Position numbers and translations under genes: made by a program
Shown here: positions 35,582 to 45,600 of the stretch, piece by piece
Position numbering within the stretch: position 1 is the first letter of the stretch
How the letters are laid out: every line of letters starts with the position of its first letter
The notes under the pieces: model-generated
What the model was told of the DNA's origin: nothing
The model's input: the letters and a program-made list of their open reading frames with translations, nothing else
The model's database searches: none
Source: Streptomyces kaniharaensis
GTDB taxonomy: Bacteria; Actinomycetota; Actinomycetes; Streptomycetales; Streptomycetaceae
DNA length: 64,000 nt
Direction of reading: 5' to 3'
Assembly (NCBI RefSeq): GCF_009569385.1
Contig: NZ_WBOF01000003.1
Span: forward strand, 372,001 to 436,000

Positions 35582-38500
35582 GTGCCACGGCAGTCGATGG
35601 CCGGCGAGCTCCGGGAGATCCTCGGCGAGGACGCCTGGCGGGCGCTTGAGGGCTGGATGCGCGAGACCTGCCGTACGGCGCGGACGGCCAGGCCCGGGCG
35701 GATCGGCGGCGGTGGCACGGACGCGGCGGTCGTCAGCATCGCCGTCGAGGAGGACGGCTGCGCCACGCGGAAGGCGCTCCTCAAGCACTGCCCGCCCGGG
35801 GAACGTGCGCGTCGCGAGGCGGGCGCGCACAAGCGCGCGTTCCAGCTCTCCCCGGAAGGCTTCCGGGACTCCTACCTGGTGGACCAGCCGTGGGACCCGG
35901 TCCCCCTGCCGGACGGCGGCTGTCTGATGTTCCAGGACATCGCCTTCGGCGACCTCGACGGTGCCGCGCTGCTGGGCGACCGCCTCGGCACCTCGGTCAC
36001 CCCGGAGCTCTGCGCCGCGGTGGTGCGGGCCGTCCTGTCCGGGTGGAACCCCGAGGCGGAGACCGAGGTCCGTACGGTACACGACGTGCTCGCGCCCCAG
36101 CTGGGCCCGCGCCTGGCCGACAGCGGCAAGCTGGCCCGCTGGGCCGCGACCGTGCCGGGCCTGTGGGGGAGCACGGCGCCGGGTCTGCGCTTCCCGGACG
36201 GGACGGTCACCCCGAACCCGCTGGCCATGGCCCGCGGGCACGAGGCCTTCGCGGACATCGGGTTCGACGTGCTCGTCGGCCGGGCCCACGGGGACCTGCA
36301 CCCCGGCAACGTCCTGCTCGACACCTTTGAACTCGCCCGGGGGAACGTCGAGTTCAGACTCATCGACCTCGCCTCGTTCGGCCCTGACCTGCCTCTGGCG
36401 CACGACCCGATGACCCTCCTGCTCTCCGTCGCCGACCTCGCACTCCCCACGGACGAGCACCAGCAGGAGGCGCTGCGGCGCCACCTCCTCGCCGTCGACC
36501 CGGAAGCGTCGGACGACGGCGTCCTGCCCACCAACCTCCGCAACGCCGTCGCCGCCGTCCACCGGACGGGCCTCGACTGGGCCCGGCGGAACAACTGGGG
36601 CGGCGAGTGGCGGATGGCGACCCGGCTCGCGCTCGCGGCCAACGCGCTGCTGTTCATCGGATGGTCGCGGGAGCCGGCGCGGCAGTGGTGGTACCTGCGC
36701 CTGGCGGCTTCCGCGGCAGCCGCGTTCATGCAGCAGTACGACCGGCACTGGACACCGACGGACGTGTTCCCGCTTCCCGACCCCGCTGAGCAGCCCGCCA
36801 CACCGACCGCGCCGAGTTCCGTCGCCGTCAGTACGGCTCCTGACACGGCGCAGCACGTGCACCCCGGCGACCCGGCACAGGCCGCCCTCCGGGACCTCGA
36901 ACGCTGCAGCCGCTCCGCGCTCAAGGCGGCCGGGCACCACGACGGGACGGCCCTCGGAGACGCGACGCTCGACCTCGCCTCGCTGTACGTGGAGCGCGAC
37001 CTCGAATGGTCCCTGCTCCGGATGCTGAACGACGGCGAGTCGGCCTGCGTCGTGGGTGCGCCCGGCATGGGCAAGACCACGCTGCTGTGGCGGCTGTACG
37101 CACGCCTGGCCGCGGCCACGGCTTCCGCCGGGCACGACGCCGAGCACGACGGCGCGAACGGCCGACGCCCCTACCTGCTGCGGGCGGGCGACCTCTGCGC
37201 CCGCGAGGCCGACCGGAGCGGCGCCGCCTCCGTCTCCCTGGAGCAACTGCGCACCGCCGGAACGCTGTTGAGGGAACGGGCCGCCTTCCTCGTCGACACC
37301 GCCGACGTCCTGCTCTCCCAGCCGGGCGGCGACCAACTCCTCCTCGGACTGCTGGACTTCGCGGCAGAGCACGCGATTCCCCTGCTGCTCACCAGCCGGG
37401 ATCTCGACTCGCACCGTCTGCGCGGCACCGCCGACGACTACCGCCTCGGGTGGAAGCAGCTCGGCCCGTACAACGACCGCGAGCAGGACGAGGCGGTCCG
37501 CACCCACGCCCGGTACTTCTACGCGCGGAACGCCGAGGTCTCCGTCGAAGACGTCTACCAGGCGGTCACCACGGCGGCGGTGAAGGGCCTGCCGCTGCGC
37601 GAGGTCTGCCGCGTCCCGCTGACCTTGCGGCTGCTGTTCGAGGTCTCCGCCCCGGGCCTGCCGGACGTCGCCGAGGTGGACGCGACCAACCTGTACGACC
37701 GGTACTGGGAGCACCGGATCCGCCGCGACCTCCGGGCGGGCACGGCCCCCGCGGAGACCGCGGACGTCTCCCGGGCCGCCGAGGCGCTGGCCGAGCTGAT
37801 GCTCGCCGAGGGCCGGCCCGAACTGCCCGCAGCCGCGGTGCGCGGCCGGCTGCCGGGACGGATGGCGCCCTTCCGGCCCGAGGCGGACGCCGCGCCGGGG
37901 CTCGACGCGCTCGTGACGCGCGGGGTGGTGGAACGCCAGGGCGAGGGCGCCCTGCTCCAGTACTCCTTCTTCCACCAGACGCTCTTCGAGTACGCGGCCG
38001 GGCACGGCCTCTGTGCCCTGGAGGGCCGTGGCCTCGGCCACCCCGTCCAGGACCTGCTCGACTGGCTCCGCACCCGTCCGAACGACCAGTTCCGCCTGGC
38101 GGTCGTCGAACAGGCCCTCGTCCAGGCGGGCCGGTCGGGAGGAGGCGTCGCCGCCCGTGCGGAGGCGCTGCTGGAGGACCTGGCCCGGGACCCTTCGCCT
38201 GAGCACAACCGCCAGGCCCTGCTGCTGCGCGTCTACGCGCGGCTGCCCCAGCCGGGGCCCGCGCTGCGCGCAGCCATGGCCGGCGTCCTGGACGGCGCCG
38301 TGCACGTCGCCCCGAACGGCGCACCGAACGAGGAACCGCACAACGAGGCACCATACGACGACCAGGGCGGCCTGTCGGCCGAACTCGCCCAGGTCTACCT
38401 GGAGGCCCTGCCGGGAGTCTGCCACCGCGATCCGGCCCGCATCGCGGACGAGCTGCACCGGCTCTGGCGGACCGGGAACACCAAGGTGCGCTGGGCGATC

Positions 38501-40663
38501 GTGGACGTCCTGTGCCGGTTCGCGGAGAGCTTCCCCGAGAGCGCCGTGGCCACCGTCGACCGCACCTGCCCCCGACTGTCTGTGCCGCACCGGCCCGGGG
38601 CCTGCGGCCTCGGCGCCTGCGAGCCGGACCGCTGCCTGTGGGCGTGGCTGGTCGCCCGGGTCGCGGGCCAGGAGTCGGAGGTCAGCCGGGCCCTCCACCT
38701 GCTGGAGGCGCTCGGCGAGAAGCACCCGCGCTGGGTGTGGCCGCGGCTGCGGGCCCTGCTCGTCGACCCGCGCCGGCAGCTGGTGCCGCTGGCCCGGTGC
38801 ATCCGCCTGGCCGCCCGGCCGTACGAGTGGCCGGAGACGCCGTTCACCCTGATCCGCGTCCTGATGCGGCGGCGCTGGCCGGGCGACAGCCCCACCGGAG
38901 AGGAGGCGATCAGGCTCCAGGCCGCACTCGGCCGGATGACCGCCGCCGTCTGGCTGGCCCGTCCGGCCGACCGGCAGCCGCCGCTGGAGCGGGTGCTCGG
39001 GGCGGCGGTCCGGCGGCCGAAGTCGCTGACCTCGCACGCGCAGGTGCGGGCCGTCGGCGACTTCGCCCTGCGGGCGGCGCCCGATCGGGCCGGCGCGCTG
39101 CTCGCCGCCGCGGTCGACTGCTCGACGCACGGGAACAAGATGCTGCTGACGGACGGTCTGCTGGTGCCGCTGCTCACGGCGGATCAGGCGCGGACGGACT
39201 CCGTCGGCGGTGACACGCCCGCAGGTCCCGCCCCGCACGGAAGCGACGCGGTCCCGGCGATCGTCCGCGGCTGGCTCGCTGGACAGCTCCGGCTGTTGGC
39301 GGATCCCTCCCCCGCCGCCGAACCCGAGCTGCTGGCCGTACACGCCTGGGGCCGCGCCCTCCCGGTGGAGACCGTCGCCGCCCTCCTTGCCGAGGCGTGG
39401 CCGGACGGCGCCCCCGGTTCGCCTGCCCCCCGCGTGCCGTCCGCCGACACCCTGCAGCGGGTCTGGCTCACCGACAAGCGCGCCGAGTCGATCGTCGCCG
39501 CCGGCGCCGCCGCCGGGCACCGGCACGCGATCACGGCGCTGCGGCTGTGGCGCGAACGGCGTGCCGCGCTCGGCCACGAGCAGGGAAAGGCGGAGCGGTC
39601 GCACGTCAACCGCACCATCACCACCTGCCTCCAGCCGCTGCTGCCCCGTCATCCGGAACTCCTCGACCACCTCTTCGCCGACGGCACCGTCGACCGCTTC
39701 CTCGACCCGGGCTGGCTGGCGTGGTCGCTGAGGAAGGCCGCTGCCGACGAGAAGAAGAAGGCCGTCACGGAGGACGTGCGCCTCACGGCCGCACTCCGGC
39801 GGCACAGCGCGACCCTCACGGCGCTGTGCCAGGAGGGCCGGGCCGGTCAGTACGGCTCGGCGGCGGAGAAGCAGTCGCAGGACCTGTGGGCCCGGCTGAT
39901 CGAACGCGGCGCCATCGAGCGGCCGTCGGTCGGCTGGCTGCTCGCCGCCCTGCGGCTCGGTGGCCACCCGCACGCGAGGAAGGCCACGCTGCTGCTCGCC
40001 CGGTCGGTCGTGGAGCACTCCGCGCCGGGCACCCTGAGCACGGTCGAACGCGAAGCGCTCGACGCCGAGTTCCGGCGCAGCGCCGCCGGCGAAGGCGTCC
40101 CCGAGTACCGGGGTGACAGCAGGAAGTGGCAGGCGGAGTGCGAGGACGTCGCCCGCGAGTGCCGGGCCGTCCTCACCTTCCGGCACAGCCCCATCACCCC
40201 GGCGTCGGCCGCGTCCGCCGCCCGTCGCGCCGCCCAGCGCCACCTCCTGGAGGCCACCGAGGCGGCGCAGGTGACAGTGGTCGGCCGCCTGCTGGAGCGC
40301 CTCGCGGTCGAGGCCCGTACCGAGGCGGTCACCCTGTTCGGCGTCGCCGCCCGGCGACTCGCGGCGATCGGCGGCTCGCTCGAAGGCGTCGTCCAACGGT
40401 GGTACCGGCCCGTCTCGGAACTGGCCGCCCGCACCGACCGGGAGCAGTGGGAACACCTCGTCCGCCTGTGCTGGGAAGGCCCGCCCCAACTCCAACGCCT
40501 GCTCATCCGCGTCAGCATCCGCCGCCGGACCGACGACCCGGCGGCCTTCCTCCTGGCCACCGCCGCCGACAGCGGCAACCCCACCATGGTCGTGGAGACG
40601 GTCCGCATCGGTGAGCGCCTCAACACCCGCAGCGGATCGGAACGTTGGACAGGCCTGGAGTGA
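35582..40663 (+). CDS. Giant fusion: APH/kinase-like domain + P-loop NTPase + helical-repeat tail
   Basis: About 1,693 residues. Residues ~1-400 look like an aminoglycoside-phosphotransferase/kinase fold: a Gly-rich GGGGTD near 40, Lys in RKALLKHCP, catalytic loop RAHGDLHPGNVLLD (~240) and metal site FRLIDLASFG (~260). A linker (~400-450) follows. The NTPase has Walker A VVGAPGMGKTTLL (~491), Walker B-like AAFLVDTADVLL (~572), sensor PLLLTSRDL (~603) and a winged-helix-like end LLQYSFFHQTLFEYAAGHG (~795). The remaining ~900 residues are Leu/Ala/Arg-rich helical repeats (HEAT/TPR-like). STAND-type NTPases use such repeats to sense a ligand. GTG 35582 has AGGGGG 5 bp upstream; GTG 35576 is in frame two codons earlier. 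I do not recognise a named whole-protein family. Confidence 0.85.
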   Translation: MPRQSMAGELREILGEDAWRALEGWMRETCRTARTARPGRIGGGGTDAAVVSIAVEEDGCATRKALLKHCPPGERARREAGAHKRAFQLSPEGFRDSYLVDQPWDPVPLPDGGCLMFQDIAFGDLDGAALLGDRLGTSVTPELCAAVVRAVLSGWNPEAETEVRTVHDVLAPQLGPRLADSGKLARWAATVPGLWGSTAPGLRFPDGTVTPNPLAMARGHEAFADIGFDVLVGRAHGDLHPGNVLLDTFELARGNVEFRLIDLASFGPDLPLAHDPMTLLLSVADLALPTDEHQQEALRRHLLAVDPEASDDGVLPTNLRNAVAAVHRTGLDWARRNNWGGEWRMATRLALAANALLFIGWSREPARQWWYLRLAASAAAAFMQQYDRHWTPTDVFPLPDPAEQPATPTAPSSVAVSTAPDTAQHVHPGDPAQAALRDLERCSRSALKAAGHHDGTALGDATLDLASLYVERDLEWSLLRMLNDGESACVVGAPGMGKTTLLWRLYARLAAATASAGHDAEHDGANGRRPYLLRAGDLCAREADRSGAASVSLEQLRTAGTLLRERAAFLVDTADVLLSQPGGDQLLLGLLDFAAEHAIPLLLTSRDLDSHRLRGTADDYRLGWKQLGPYNDREQDEAVRTHARYFYARNAEVSVEDVYQAVTTAAVKGLPLREVCRVPLTLRLLFEVSAPGLPDVAEVDATNLYDRYWEHRIRRDLRAGTAPAETADVSRAAEALAELMLAEGRPELPAAAVRGRLPGRMAPFRPEADAAPGLDALVTRGVVERQGEGALLQYSFFHQTLFEYAAGHGLCALEGRGLGHPVQDLLDWLRTRPNDQFRLAVVEQALVQAGRSGGGVAARAEALLEDLARDPSPEHNRQALLLRVYARLPQPGPALRAAMAGVLDGAVHVAPNGAPNEEPHNEAPYDDQGGLSAELAQVYLEALPGVCHRDPARIADELHRLWRTGNTKVRWAIVDVLCRFAESFPESAVATVDRTCPRLSVPHRPGACGLGACEPDRCLWAWLVARVAGQESEVSRALHLLEALGEKHPRWVWPRLRALLVDPRRQLVPLARCIRLAARPYEWPETPFTLIRVLMRRRWPGDSPTGEEAIRLQAALGRMTAAVWLARPADRQPPLERVLGAAVRRPKSLTSHAQVRAVGDFALRAAPDRAGALLAAAVDCSTHGNKMLLTDGLLVPLLTADQARTDSVGGDTPAGPAPHGSDAVPAIVRGWLAGQLRLLADPSPAAEPELLAVHAWGRALPVETVAALLAEAWPDGAPGSPAPRVPSADTLQRVWLTDKRAESIVAAGAAAGHRHAITALRLWRERRAALGHEQGKAERSHVNRTITTCLQPLLPRHPELLDHLFADGTVDRFLDPGWLAWSLRKAAADEKKKAVTEDVRLTAALRRHSATLTALCQEGRAGQYGSAAEKQSQDLWARLIERGAIERPSVGWLLAALRLGGHPHARKATLLLARSVVEHSAPGTLSTVEREALDAEFRRSAAGEGVPEYRGDSRKWQAECEDVARECRAVLTFRHSPITPASAASAARRAAQRHLLEATEAAQVTVVGRLLERLAVEARTEAVTLFGVAARRLAAIGGSLEGVVQRWYRPVSELAARTDREQWEHLVRLCWEGPPQLQRLLIRVSIRRRTDDPAAFLLATAADSGNPTMVVETVRIGERLNTRSGSERWTGLE

Positions 40664-40798
40664 ACACCCACGTCGGCCGGTGCTCTCTCCTCGCGGCGTC
40701 GCGGCCATTGACGGGGCCTCGGCTACGAATGTGAAATAGCACATGTCACCCTCCACCTGAACCTCCCTCGCTCGGCGCCCAAGCCGCCGGTCGCGAGA

Positions 40799-40812
40799 TT
40801 TGAACGTTCAAA
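40799..40812. promoter_or_regulatory. Palindrome TTTGAACGTTCAAA upstream of the glycosidase
   Basis: A perfect 14-bp palindrome 50 bp before the ATG, followed by a further half-site CGTTCAAAG at 40820. It resembles LacI-family operators of sugar-utilisation genes. A TTGACG (40708) / TGAAAT (40732) promoter-like pair with 18-bp spacing lies just upstream, so a repressor here would block transcription. Confidence 0.5.
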
Positions 40813-40862
40813 CCCGCCCGTTCAAAGTCGCTACCTCACCGGACCGATTTCAGGAGACCGTC

Positions 40863-43241
40863 ATGCCCAGCACCCGTGCCCGCGCCCTGCCATCCGGCCT
40901 CGCCGTCCTGACCGTCCTCGCCGCCCAGGCCGCAGGCGCGGGCCCGGCTCGGGCGGCAGGTCAGGAGCCCGTGGACGGTGGAGGATACGTCATCTCGTCC
41001 GCGCTGGACGGCAGTTGCCTCAGCCCCCGCTATGCCCAGCCCGCCGCCGGCACGCCGGTGGTCGCAGCTGCCTGCCAGGGACTGCTCAGCCAGCGCTGGC
41101 AGCTGCGCCGCAGCAACGCCGGCTACCTGCTCGTCAACGCCGCGAGCAAGCTCTGCCTGAGCGTCGGCGACAACGCGGACAGGGCGGCAGCCACCGGCGA
41201 GTGCACCACCGCTGCGCAGTTCACCGTCTCCCCCACGCCGGACGGCTTCACCATGACCGCCGACGGCCGCTGCCTCACCGCCCCCGGCGAGCAGGACGAC
41301 GACCAGGCCGCCGGCCCGGTCCGCGCGCAGCCCTGTACGCCGAGGCCGGCCCAGCGCTGGACGCTGACCCGCACCGAGCCGCTCGTCCTCGCCAACCCCG
41401 GCTTCGAACAGGGCACCGCCGGCTGGGAGTTCACCGCGCACACCGGCGTCGCCACCAACAACCCGCACACCGGCAGCCGCCTCGCCTACCTCGACGCGGG
41501 CACCGGCTACCGGGTGAGCCAGCAGGTCACCGCCGTCACCACGGGCACGTACGACCTGTCCGCCTGGATCGCGAGCGGCGCGGCGGGCGGCAGTTTCTCG
41601 GTCGCCGTCAACGGCGCCGTGGTGCGCTCGCTCACCCTCCCCGGCCAGGCCGTCTACGCGAAGTACACCCTCCCCCGGGTGCAGGTCGAGGCCGGCGACC
41701 GGCTCACCCTGGCCGTCGGCTCCTCCCCCTCCGGCTGGGTCAACGTGGACGAGGCCTCGGTGGCCCCCGCCGCACCGAACGACCCGCGGATCAGCTCCTC
41801 CGACCCCGAGGTCGTCGCGCTGTTCGACTGGGCCATGACCAAGGCCGACAGCTGGGTCCAGCAGGCCGGCGCCCCCGGTGTCCTCAACCTGGACGAGAAC
41901 AACCCGGGCGGCACGGGCACCGCCGACTACGACACCACCTACTGGGCCGGCTACCCGTTCCGCTCCGACTTCTACAGCCGCGACTTCGCCCACCAGCTGG
42001 TCGGGGCCCACCTGTTGGGGCTCGACGCCCAGAACAAGACCATGCTGCGCGCCTTCGCCGCGTCCGCGACCGAGGTGAACAAGCTCTACCCCGTCTGGTC
42101 GATCAACTTCGACGCCAGAACCTACGGCAGCATCGACTACCGCAGTCCGGCGCGCTTCGTCCGGGAACTGCCCGCACCGTTCGAGCTGGTGGAGAAGGCC
42201 GGCGAGGCGTACCGGTGGACCGGGGACCGCGACTACGCCGACGACCCCGCCCTCGGCCGCTACGTCCGCAACACCCTCGGCCCGTTCATCGCCCAGCACC
42301 CCGGCCCGGTCGACAACGGCGGCGTCCCGATCCCGCAGGCCACCAGCCGGAGCATCTTCGCCGGCACCGCCAGCTACGCCGAGAACGCCACCAGCACCTA
42401 CGCCCAGGCCGGCGACGCGCTCGGCGCCCAGTACCAGGCCTACCTCGCCGCCGCGATGCTGGCCGAGGCGCGGGGCGACGGCACCGCCGCCTCCGGCTAC
42501 CGGCAGGCCGCCGCCGAGCTCCGCCGGTACGTCAACACCACATGGAGCGTGGACCCGCAGCACCCCGGCGAGGTCGTCCACGGCTACGACACCTCCCGCC
42601 GGCCGCTCACCGGCTGGGGCTACGAGGCGAGCGTCCTGATGCCCGTGAAGCAGCTGCTCGACCCGGGCCCGCGCCGGGACGCCTATCTCGCGTACGTCGA
42701 CGCCCAGGACTCCGGCCCGCAGCGCTCGGCCAACCTGGAGGCCTACACCTACCTGCCGGACGCCTTCTTCGCCAACCAGGACGGCGACACCGCGTGGAAG
42801 TGGATGCGGGAGATCCACCGCGGCGTCGACCAGGTGCACGCCAGCGGCCGGATGCTCAACGGCGACTACCCCGAGGTGCCGTTCACCCTGCTCGCCCAGA
42901 CCGTCCAGGGCCTGCTCGGCGTCGAGCCGGACGCCGCCGCCGGCACCCTGGTGACGGCCTCCCGGCTGCCCGCCTCGATGGGCTGGCTCCAGGTCGCCGA
43001 CATCCCGGTCGGGGACGGCACGGTGACGGTCCGGCACGACGGGCGACGCAGCAGCACGCTCACCAACACCGGTGCGGCGGAGCTGACATGGGAGGCTCGC
43101 TTCCCCGGCTCACACTCCGGCATCACCGTCGACGGCATCGCCCGGCCGGTGCGGACCATCACCCTGGACGGCAGGACGTACACGGTCGCCACTGTCCCGG
43201 TCGCTTCCGGGCGGAGCGCGACCGTGACCGTCACCGGCTGA
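40863..43241 (+). CDS. Secreted multidomain glycosidase: ricin-type lectin, CBM-like domain, six-hairpin glycosidase (DUF4965/DUF1793-like)
   Basis: 792 residues. Signal peptide with LAVLTVLAAQAAGAGPARA. Residues ~38-170 are a ricin-type beta-trefoil with two QRW motifs (SQRWQLRR, AQRWTLTR). Residues ~175-310 are a jelly-roll-like binding domain (NPGFEQGTAGWEF, WVNVDEASV). The catalytic part (~320-700) has DYDTTYWAGYPFRSDFYSRD, ENATSTYAQAGD and YDTSRRPLTGWGYEA, consistent with an (alpha/alpha)6-barrel glycosidase; GH family not certain. A beta-rich C-terminal domain ends the protein. It degrades an extracellular polysaccharide. ATG 40863 follows CAGGAG; an upstream palindrome suggests substrate-induced expression. 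Confidence 0.82.
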   Translation: MPSTRARALPSGLAVLTVLAAQAAGAGPARAAGQEPVDGGGYVISSALDGSCLSPRYAQPAAGTPVVAAACQGLLSQRWQLRRSNAGYLLVNAASKLCLSVGDNADRAAATGECTTAAQFTVSPTPDGFTMTADGRCLTAPGEQDDDQAAGPVRAQPCTPRPAQRWTLTRTEPLVLANPGFEQGTAGWEFTAHTGVATNNPHTGSRLAYLDAGTGYRVSQQVTAVTTGTYDLSAWIASGAAGGSFSVAVNGAVVRSLTLPGQAVYAKYTLPRVQVEAGDRLTLAVGSSPSGWVNVDEASVAPAAPNDPRISSSDPEVVALFDWAMTKADSWVQQAGAPGVLNLDENNPGGTGTADYDTTYWAGYPFRSDFYSRDFAHQLVGAHLLGLDAQNKTMLRAFAASATEVNKLYPVWSINFDARTYGSIDYRSPARFVRELPAPFELVEKAGEAYRWTGDRDYADDPALGRYVRNTLGPFIAQHPGPVDNGGVPIPQATSRSIFAGTASYAENATSTYAQAGDALGAQYQAYLAAAMLAEARGDGTAASGYRQAAAELRRYVNTTWSVDPQHPGEVVHGYDTSRRPLTGWGYEASVLMPVKQLLDPGPRRDAYLAYVDAQDSGPQRSANLEAYTYLPDAFFANQDGDTAWKWMREIHRGVDQVHASGRMLNGDYPEVPFTLLAQTVQGLLGVEPDAAAGTLVTASRLPASMGWLQVADIPVGDGTVTVRHDGRRSSTLTNTGAAELTWEARFPGSHSGITVDGIARPVRTITLDGRTYTVATVPVASGRSATVTVTG

Positions 43242-43368
43242 CACCGCCGGTCACCTCTCCCTCCCATGGCCGCTGGGGCGGGTCAGGCCACTTGGGTGGA
43301 ATTGGACCGGGACGCCGTGTGTGCGGGCGGCTAGCCTCGGGCGCACAGTCGATCTACGGAGAACACCC

Positions 43369-44751
43369 ATGCACCATGAACTCGCCGCCGACCTGGGCCA
43401 GTTGCCCGCACTGCTGGAGGAGACCCGGCAGCAGGCCGTTGCCTTCCTGGCCGGCCTCGACGAGCGGCCGGTGGTCCCGCGGGCGCAGCCGCCGGGGCCG
43501 GCGCCGCTCGCCGAGGAGGGCGGCGGACTGCGGGCGGCCCTGGCGGAGTTCGTCGACCGCTGGCAGCCGAGGTTCTCGGCCAGCGCCGGACCGCGCTACT
43601 TCGGGTTCGTCACCGGCGGTGCGACCCCGGCGGCGCTGGCCGGCGACTGGCTGACCGCTGCCGCCGACCAGAACTCCAACTCCGCGCTGGACCCGGCCGG
43701 TCAGGAGCTGGAGCGGGAGACGATCGGCCGGCTGCGCGGGCTGTTCGGGCTCTCGGCCGCGCACAGCGGCACCTTCGTCAGCGGTGCGACCATGTCCAAC
43801 ACGGTCGGGCTGGCGATCGCGCGGGAGTGGCTGGGCGAGCGGCTGGGCGTGGACGTGGCCGAGGACGGGGTGGGAGCGCTCGGGCGGGTGCGGGTGCTGT
43901 CGGGGAGTGCGCACTCGAGCGTGGCCAAGGCACTGTCCGTCCTGGGCCTGGGGCGCGCGGCGCTGACCACGGTGTCCGCGCTGCCCGGCCGCGAGGCGGT
44001 GGACGTGGCCGCGCTGGAGCGGGCGCTGGCCGAGGCGGACGGTCCGTGCGTGGTGGTGGCCAACGCGGGCACGGTGAACACGGTGGACTTCGACGATCTG
44101 CGGGCGATCGCCGAGCTGCGCGACCGGTACGGATTCTGGCTGCACGTGGACGCGGCGTTCGGCGCCTTCGCCGCGCTGGTGCCCGAGCACGCGGAGCTGG
44201 TGGCCGGGCTGGACCTGGCCGACTCGGTCTGCGTGGACCTGCACAAGTGGCTCAACGTGCCGTACGACAGCGCGGTGCAGTTCACCCGCCGCCCCGACCT
44301 GCAGGCCCGGGTGTTCCAGAACGCGGCCGCCTACCTCGGCCCGCTGGGCGAGGACCCCGACCTCGTGCACCTCACGCCGGAGAACTCGCACCGGCTGCGC
44401 GCGCTCGCCGCCTGGTTCACGCTGCGCGCCTACGGTCGCGCCGGCCACCGGGAGATCGTCGAGCGCTGCGTAACGGGCGCCCGGGCGCTGGGAGAGGCGG
44501 TGGAGGGGATCGAGGGGCTGCGCCTGCTCGCGCCGGTGCGGCTGAACGTCGTCTGCTTCACGCTGACGACGGACCCCACCGCCGAGCGGCTCGCCGCGCT
44601 CGCCGCGGAGCTGGCCGGGGAGGCGTTCGTGACGCCGACCCGCTACGCCGGCGTACCCGCACTGCGGGCGGCGTTCAGCAGTTGGCGGACCACCGAGTCG
44701 GACGTCCGGCGGACGGCGACGGCACTGGCGCAGGCCGTGCAGACGGTTTGA
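43369..44751 (+). CDS. PLP-dependent (aromatic-L-amino-acid-type) decarboxylase
   Basis: 460 residues, fold-type I group II decarboxylase. Markers: PRYFGFVTGGATPAAL, DQNSNSALDPAGQELER, GTFVSGATMSNTVGL, ANAGTVNTVDFDDL, the aspartate in LHVDAAFGAFA, and the Schiff-base lysine in VDLHKWLNVPYDS (~285). Such enzymes decarboxylate amino acids, or in related groups act as aminotransferase-like lyases. ATG 43369 follows ACGGAGAAC. It stands alone between the glycosidase and the SRAP gene. The substrate cannot be inferred from context. Confidence 0.92.
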   Translation: MHHELAADLGQLPALLEETRQQAVAFLAGLDERPVVPRAQPPGPAPLAEEGGGLRAALAEFVDRWQPRFSASAGPRYFGFVTGGATPAALAGDWLTAAADQNSNSALDPAGQELERETIGRLRGLFGLSAAHSGTFVSGATMSNTVGLAIAREWLGERLGVDVAEDGVGALGRVRVLSGSAHSSVAKALSVLGLGRAALTTVSALPGREAVDVAALERALAEADGPCVVVANAGTVNTVDFDDLRAIAELRDRYGFWLHVDAAFGAFAALVPEHAELVAGLDLADSVCVDLHKWLNVPYDSAVQFTRRPDLQARVFQNAAAYLGPLGEDPDLVHLTPENSHRLRALAAWFTLRAYGRAGHREIVERCVTGARALGEAVEGIEGLRLLAPVRLNVVCFTLTTDPTAERLAALAAELAGEAFVTPTRYAGVPALRAAFSSWRTTESDVRRTATALAQAVQTV

Positions 44752-44856
44752 GCCTAAGGGCCGGGGCTGGTTGTTCCGCGTCTACGTGGACGTGGTGGGG
44801 GCGTTCACGGCCTGACCACCCGGCGCTTGTCGGTCGGAGGTGGCAGGGTGGGGAGC

Positions 44857-45600
44857 ATGTGCGGCCGTTTCGTCTCCACCACCACGCCCCAGGACCTCGT
44901 CGGCCTGCTCGGCGAGCTCCGCTGGGACCCCGCCGAGGCGTTCGCGCCGAGCTGGAACGTCGCGCCCACCGATCCGGTGCCGGCGGTGCTGGAGCGGGTG
45001 GACCGCGAGACCGGTGAACTGCTGCGCCAGATCCGCCCGCTGCGGTGGGGCCTCGTCCCGTCCTGGTCCAAGGACCCGTCCGGCGGGGCACGCATGATCA
45101 ACGCCCGGTCGGAGACCGTCCACGAGAAGCCCGCCTTCCGCAAGGCCTTCGCCGCGCGGCGCTGTGTGATCCCGGCCGACGGCTACTTCGAGTGGCGCGA
45201 GGTGCCCGCCGAGGCCGACCGCAAGAAGTACAAGCAGCCGTACTTCCTCTCCACCGGCTCCGTGATGCTGATGGCCGGCCTGTACGAGTTCTGGCGCGAC
45301 CGCACCCGCCCCGAGGACGACCCCACCGCCTGGCTGGCCACCACGACCATCATCACCACCGACGCCACCGACACCGCCGGCCGCGTCCACGACCGCATGC
45401 CGCTCACCATCGCCGCCGACGACGTCCCCACCTGGCTCGCGCCCGACCTCACCGACCCCGCCGAACTGCACCATCTGCTCCGCCGCCCCGCCGACGGCGC
45501 CCTGCGCGTGCGGGCCGTCTCCACCGCCGTCAACAGCGTCCGCGCCAACGGGCCCGACTTGCTCGCCGCCGCCCCTGACCCGCTCGGCCTCGCCGACTGA
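44857..45600 (+). CDS. SRAP-domain protein (YedK/HMCES family), abasic-site DNA-protein crosslinker
   Basis: 247 residues. The MCGRFVSTT start places the catalytic Cys at position 2; NVAPTDPVPAV, LRWGLVPSW, INARSET, CVIPADGYFEW and VHDRMPLTI supply the other conserved residues (Asn, Arg, Glu, His). SRAP proteins sense abasic sites in single-stranded DNA and form a thiazolidine crosslink through Cys2, protecting replication forks. The start is fixed by the need for Cys2, with GGGGAG close upstream. No SOS-like box was seen. Monocistronic. Confidence 0.95.
   Translation: MCGRFVSTTTPQDLVGLLGELRWDPAEAFAPSWNVAPTDPVPAVLERVDRETGELLRQIRPLRWGLVPSWSKDPSGGARMINARSETVHEKPAFRKAFAARRCVIPADGYFEWREVPAEADRKKYKQPYFLSTGSVMLMAGLYEFWRDRTRPEDDPTAWLATTTIITTDATDTAGRVHDRMPLTIAADDVPTWLAPDLTDPAELHHLLRRPADGALRVRAVSTAVNSVRANGPDLLAAAPDPLGLAD

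Noticed and set aside
35183..40756. 1,857-codon open frame on the minus strand
   Set aside because: Shadow of the kinase-NTPase gene: the opposite frame has the GDLHPGN and Walker motifs in order, whereas this frame is Gly/Arg/Val-rich with no recognisable domain.
40836..43037. 733-codon minus-strand frame
   Set aside because: Antisense to the secreted glycosidase, whose signal peptide, QRW motifs and ribosome site are clear.
44782..45474. Minus-strand open frame opposite the SRAP gene
   Set aside because: The plus strand encodes MCGRF and all SRAP active-site residues; the opposite frame is a shadow.
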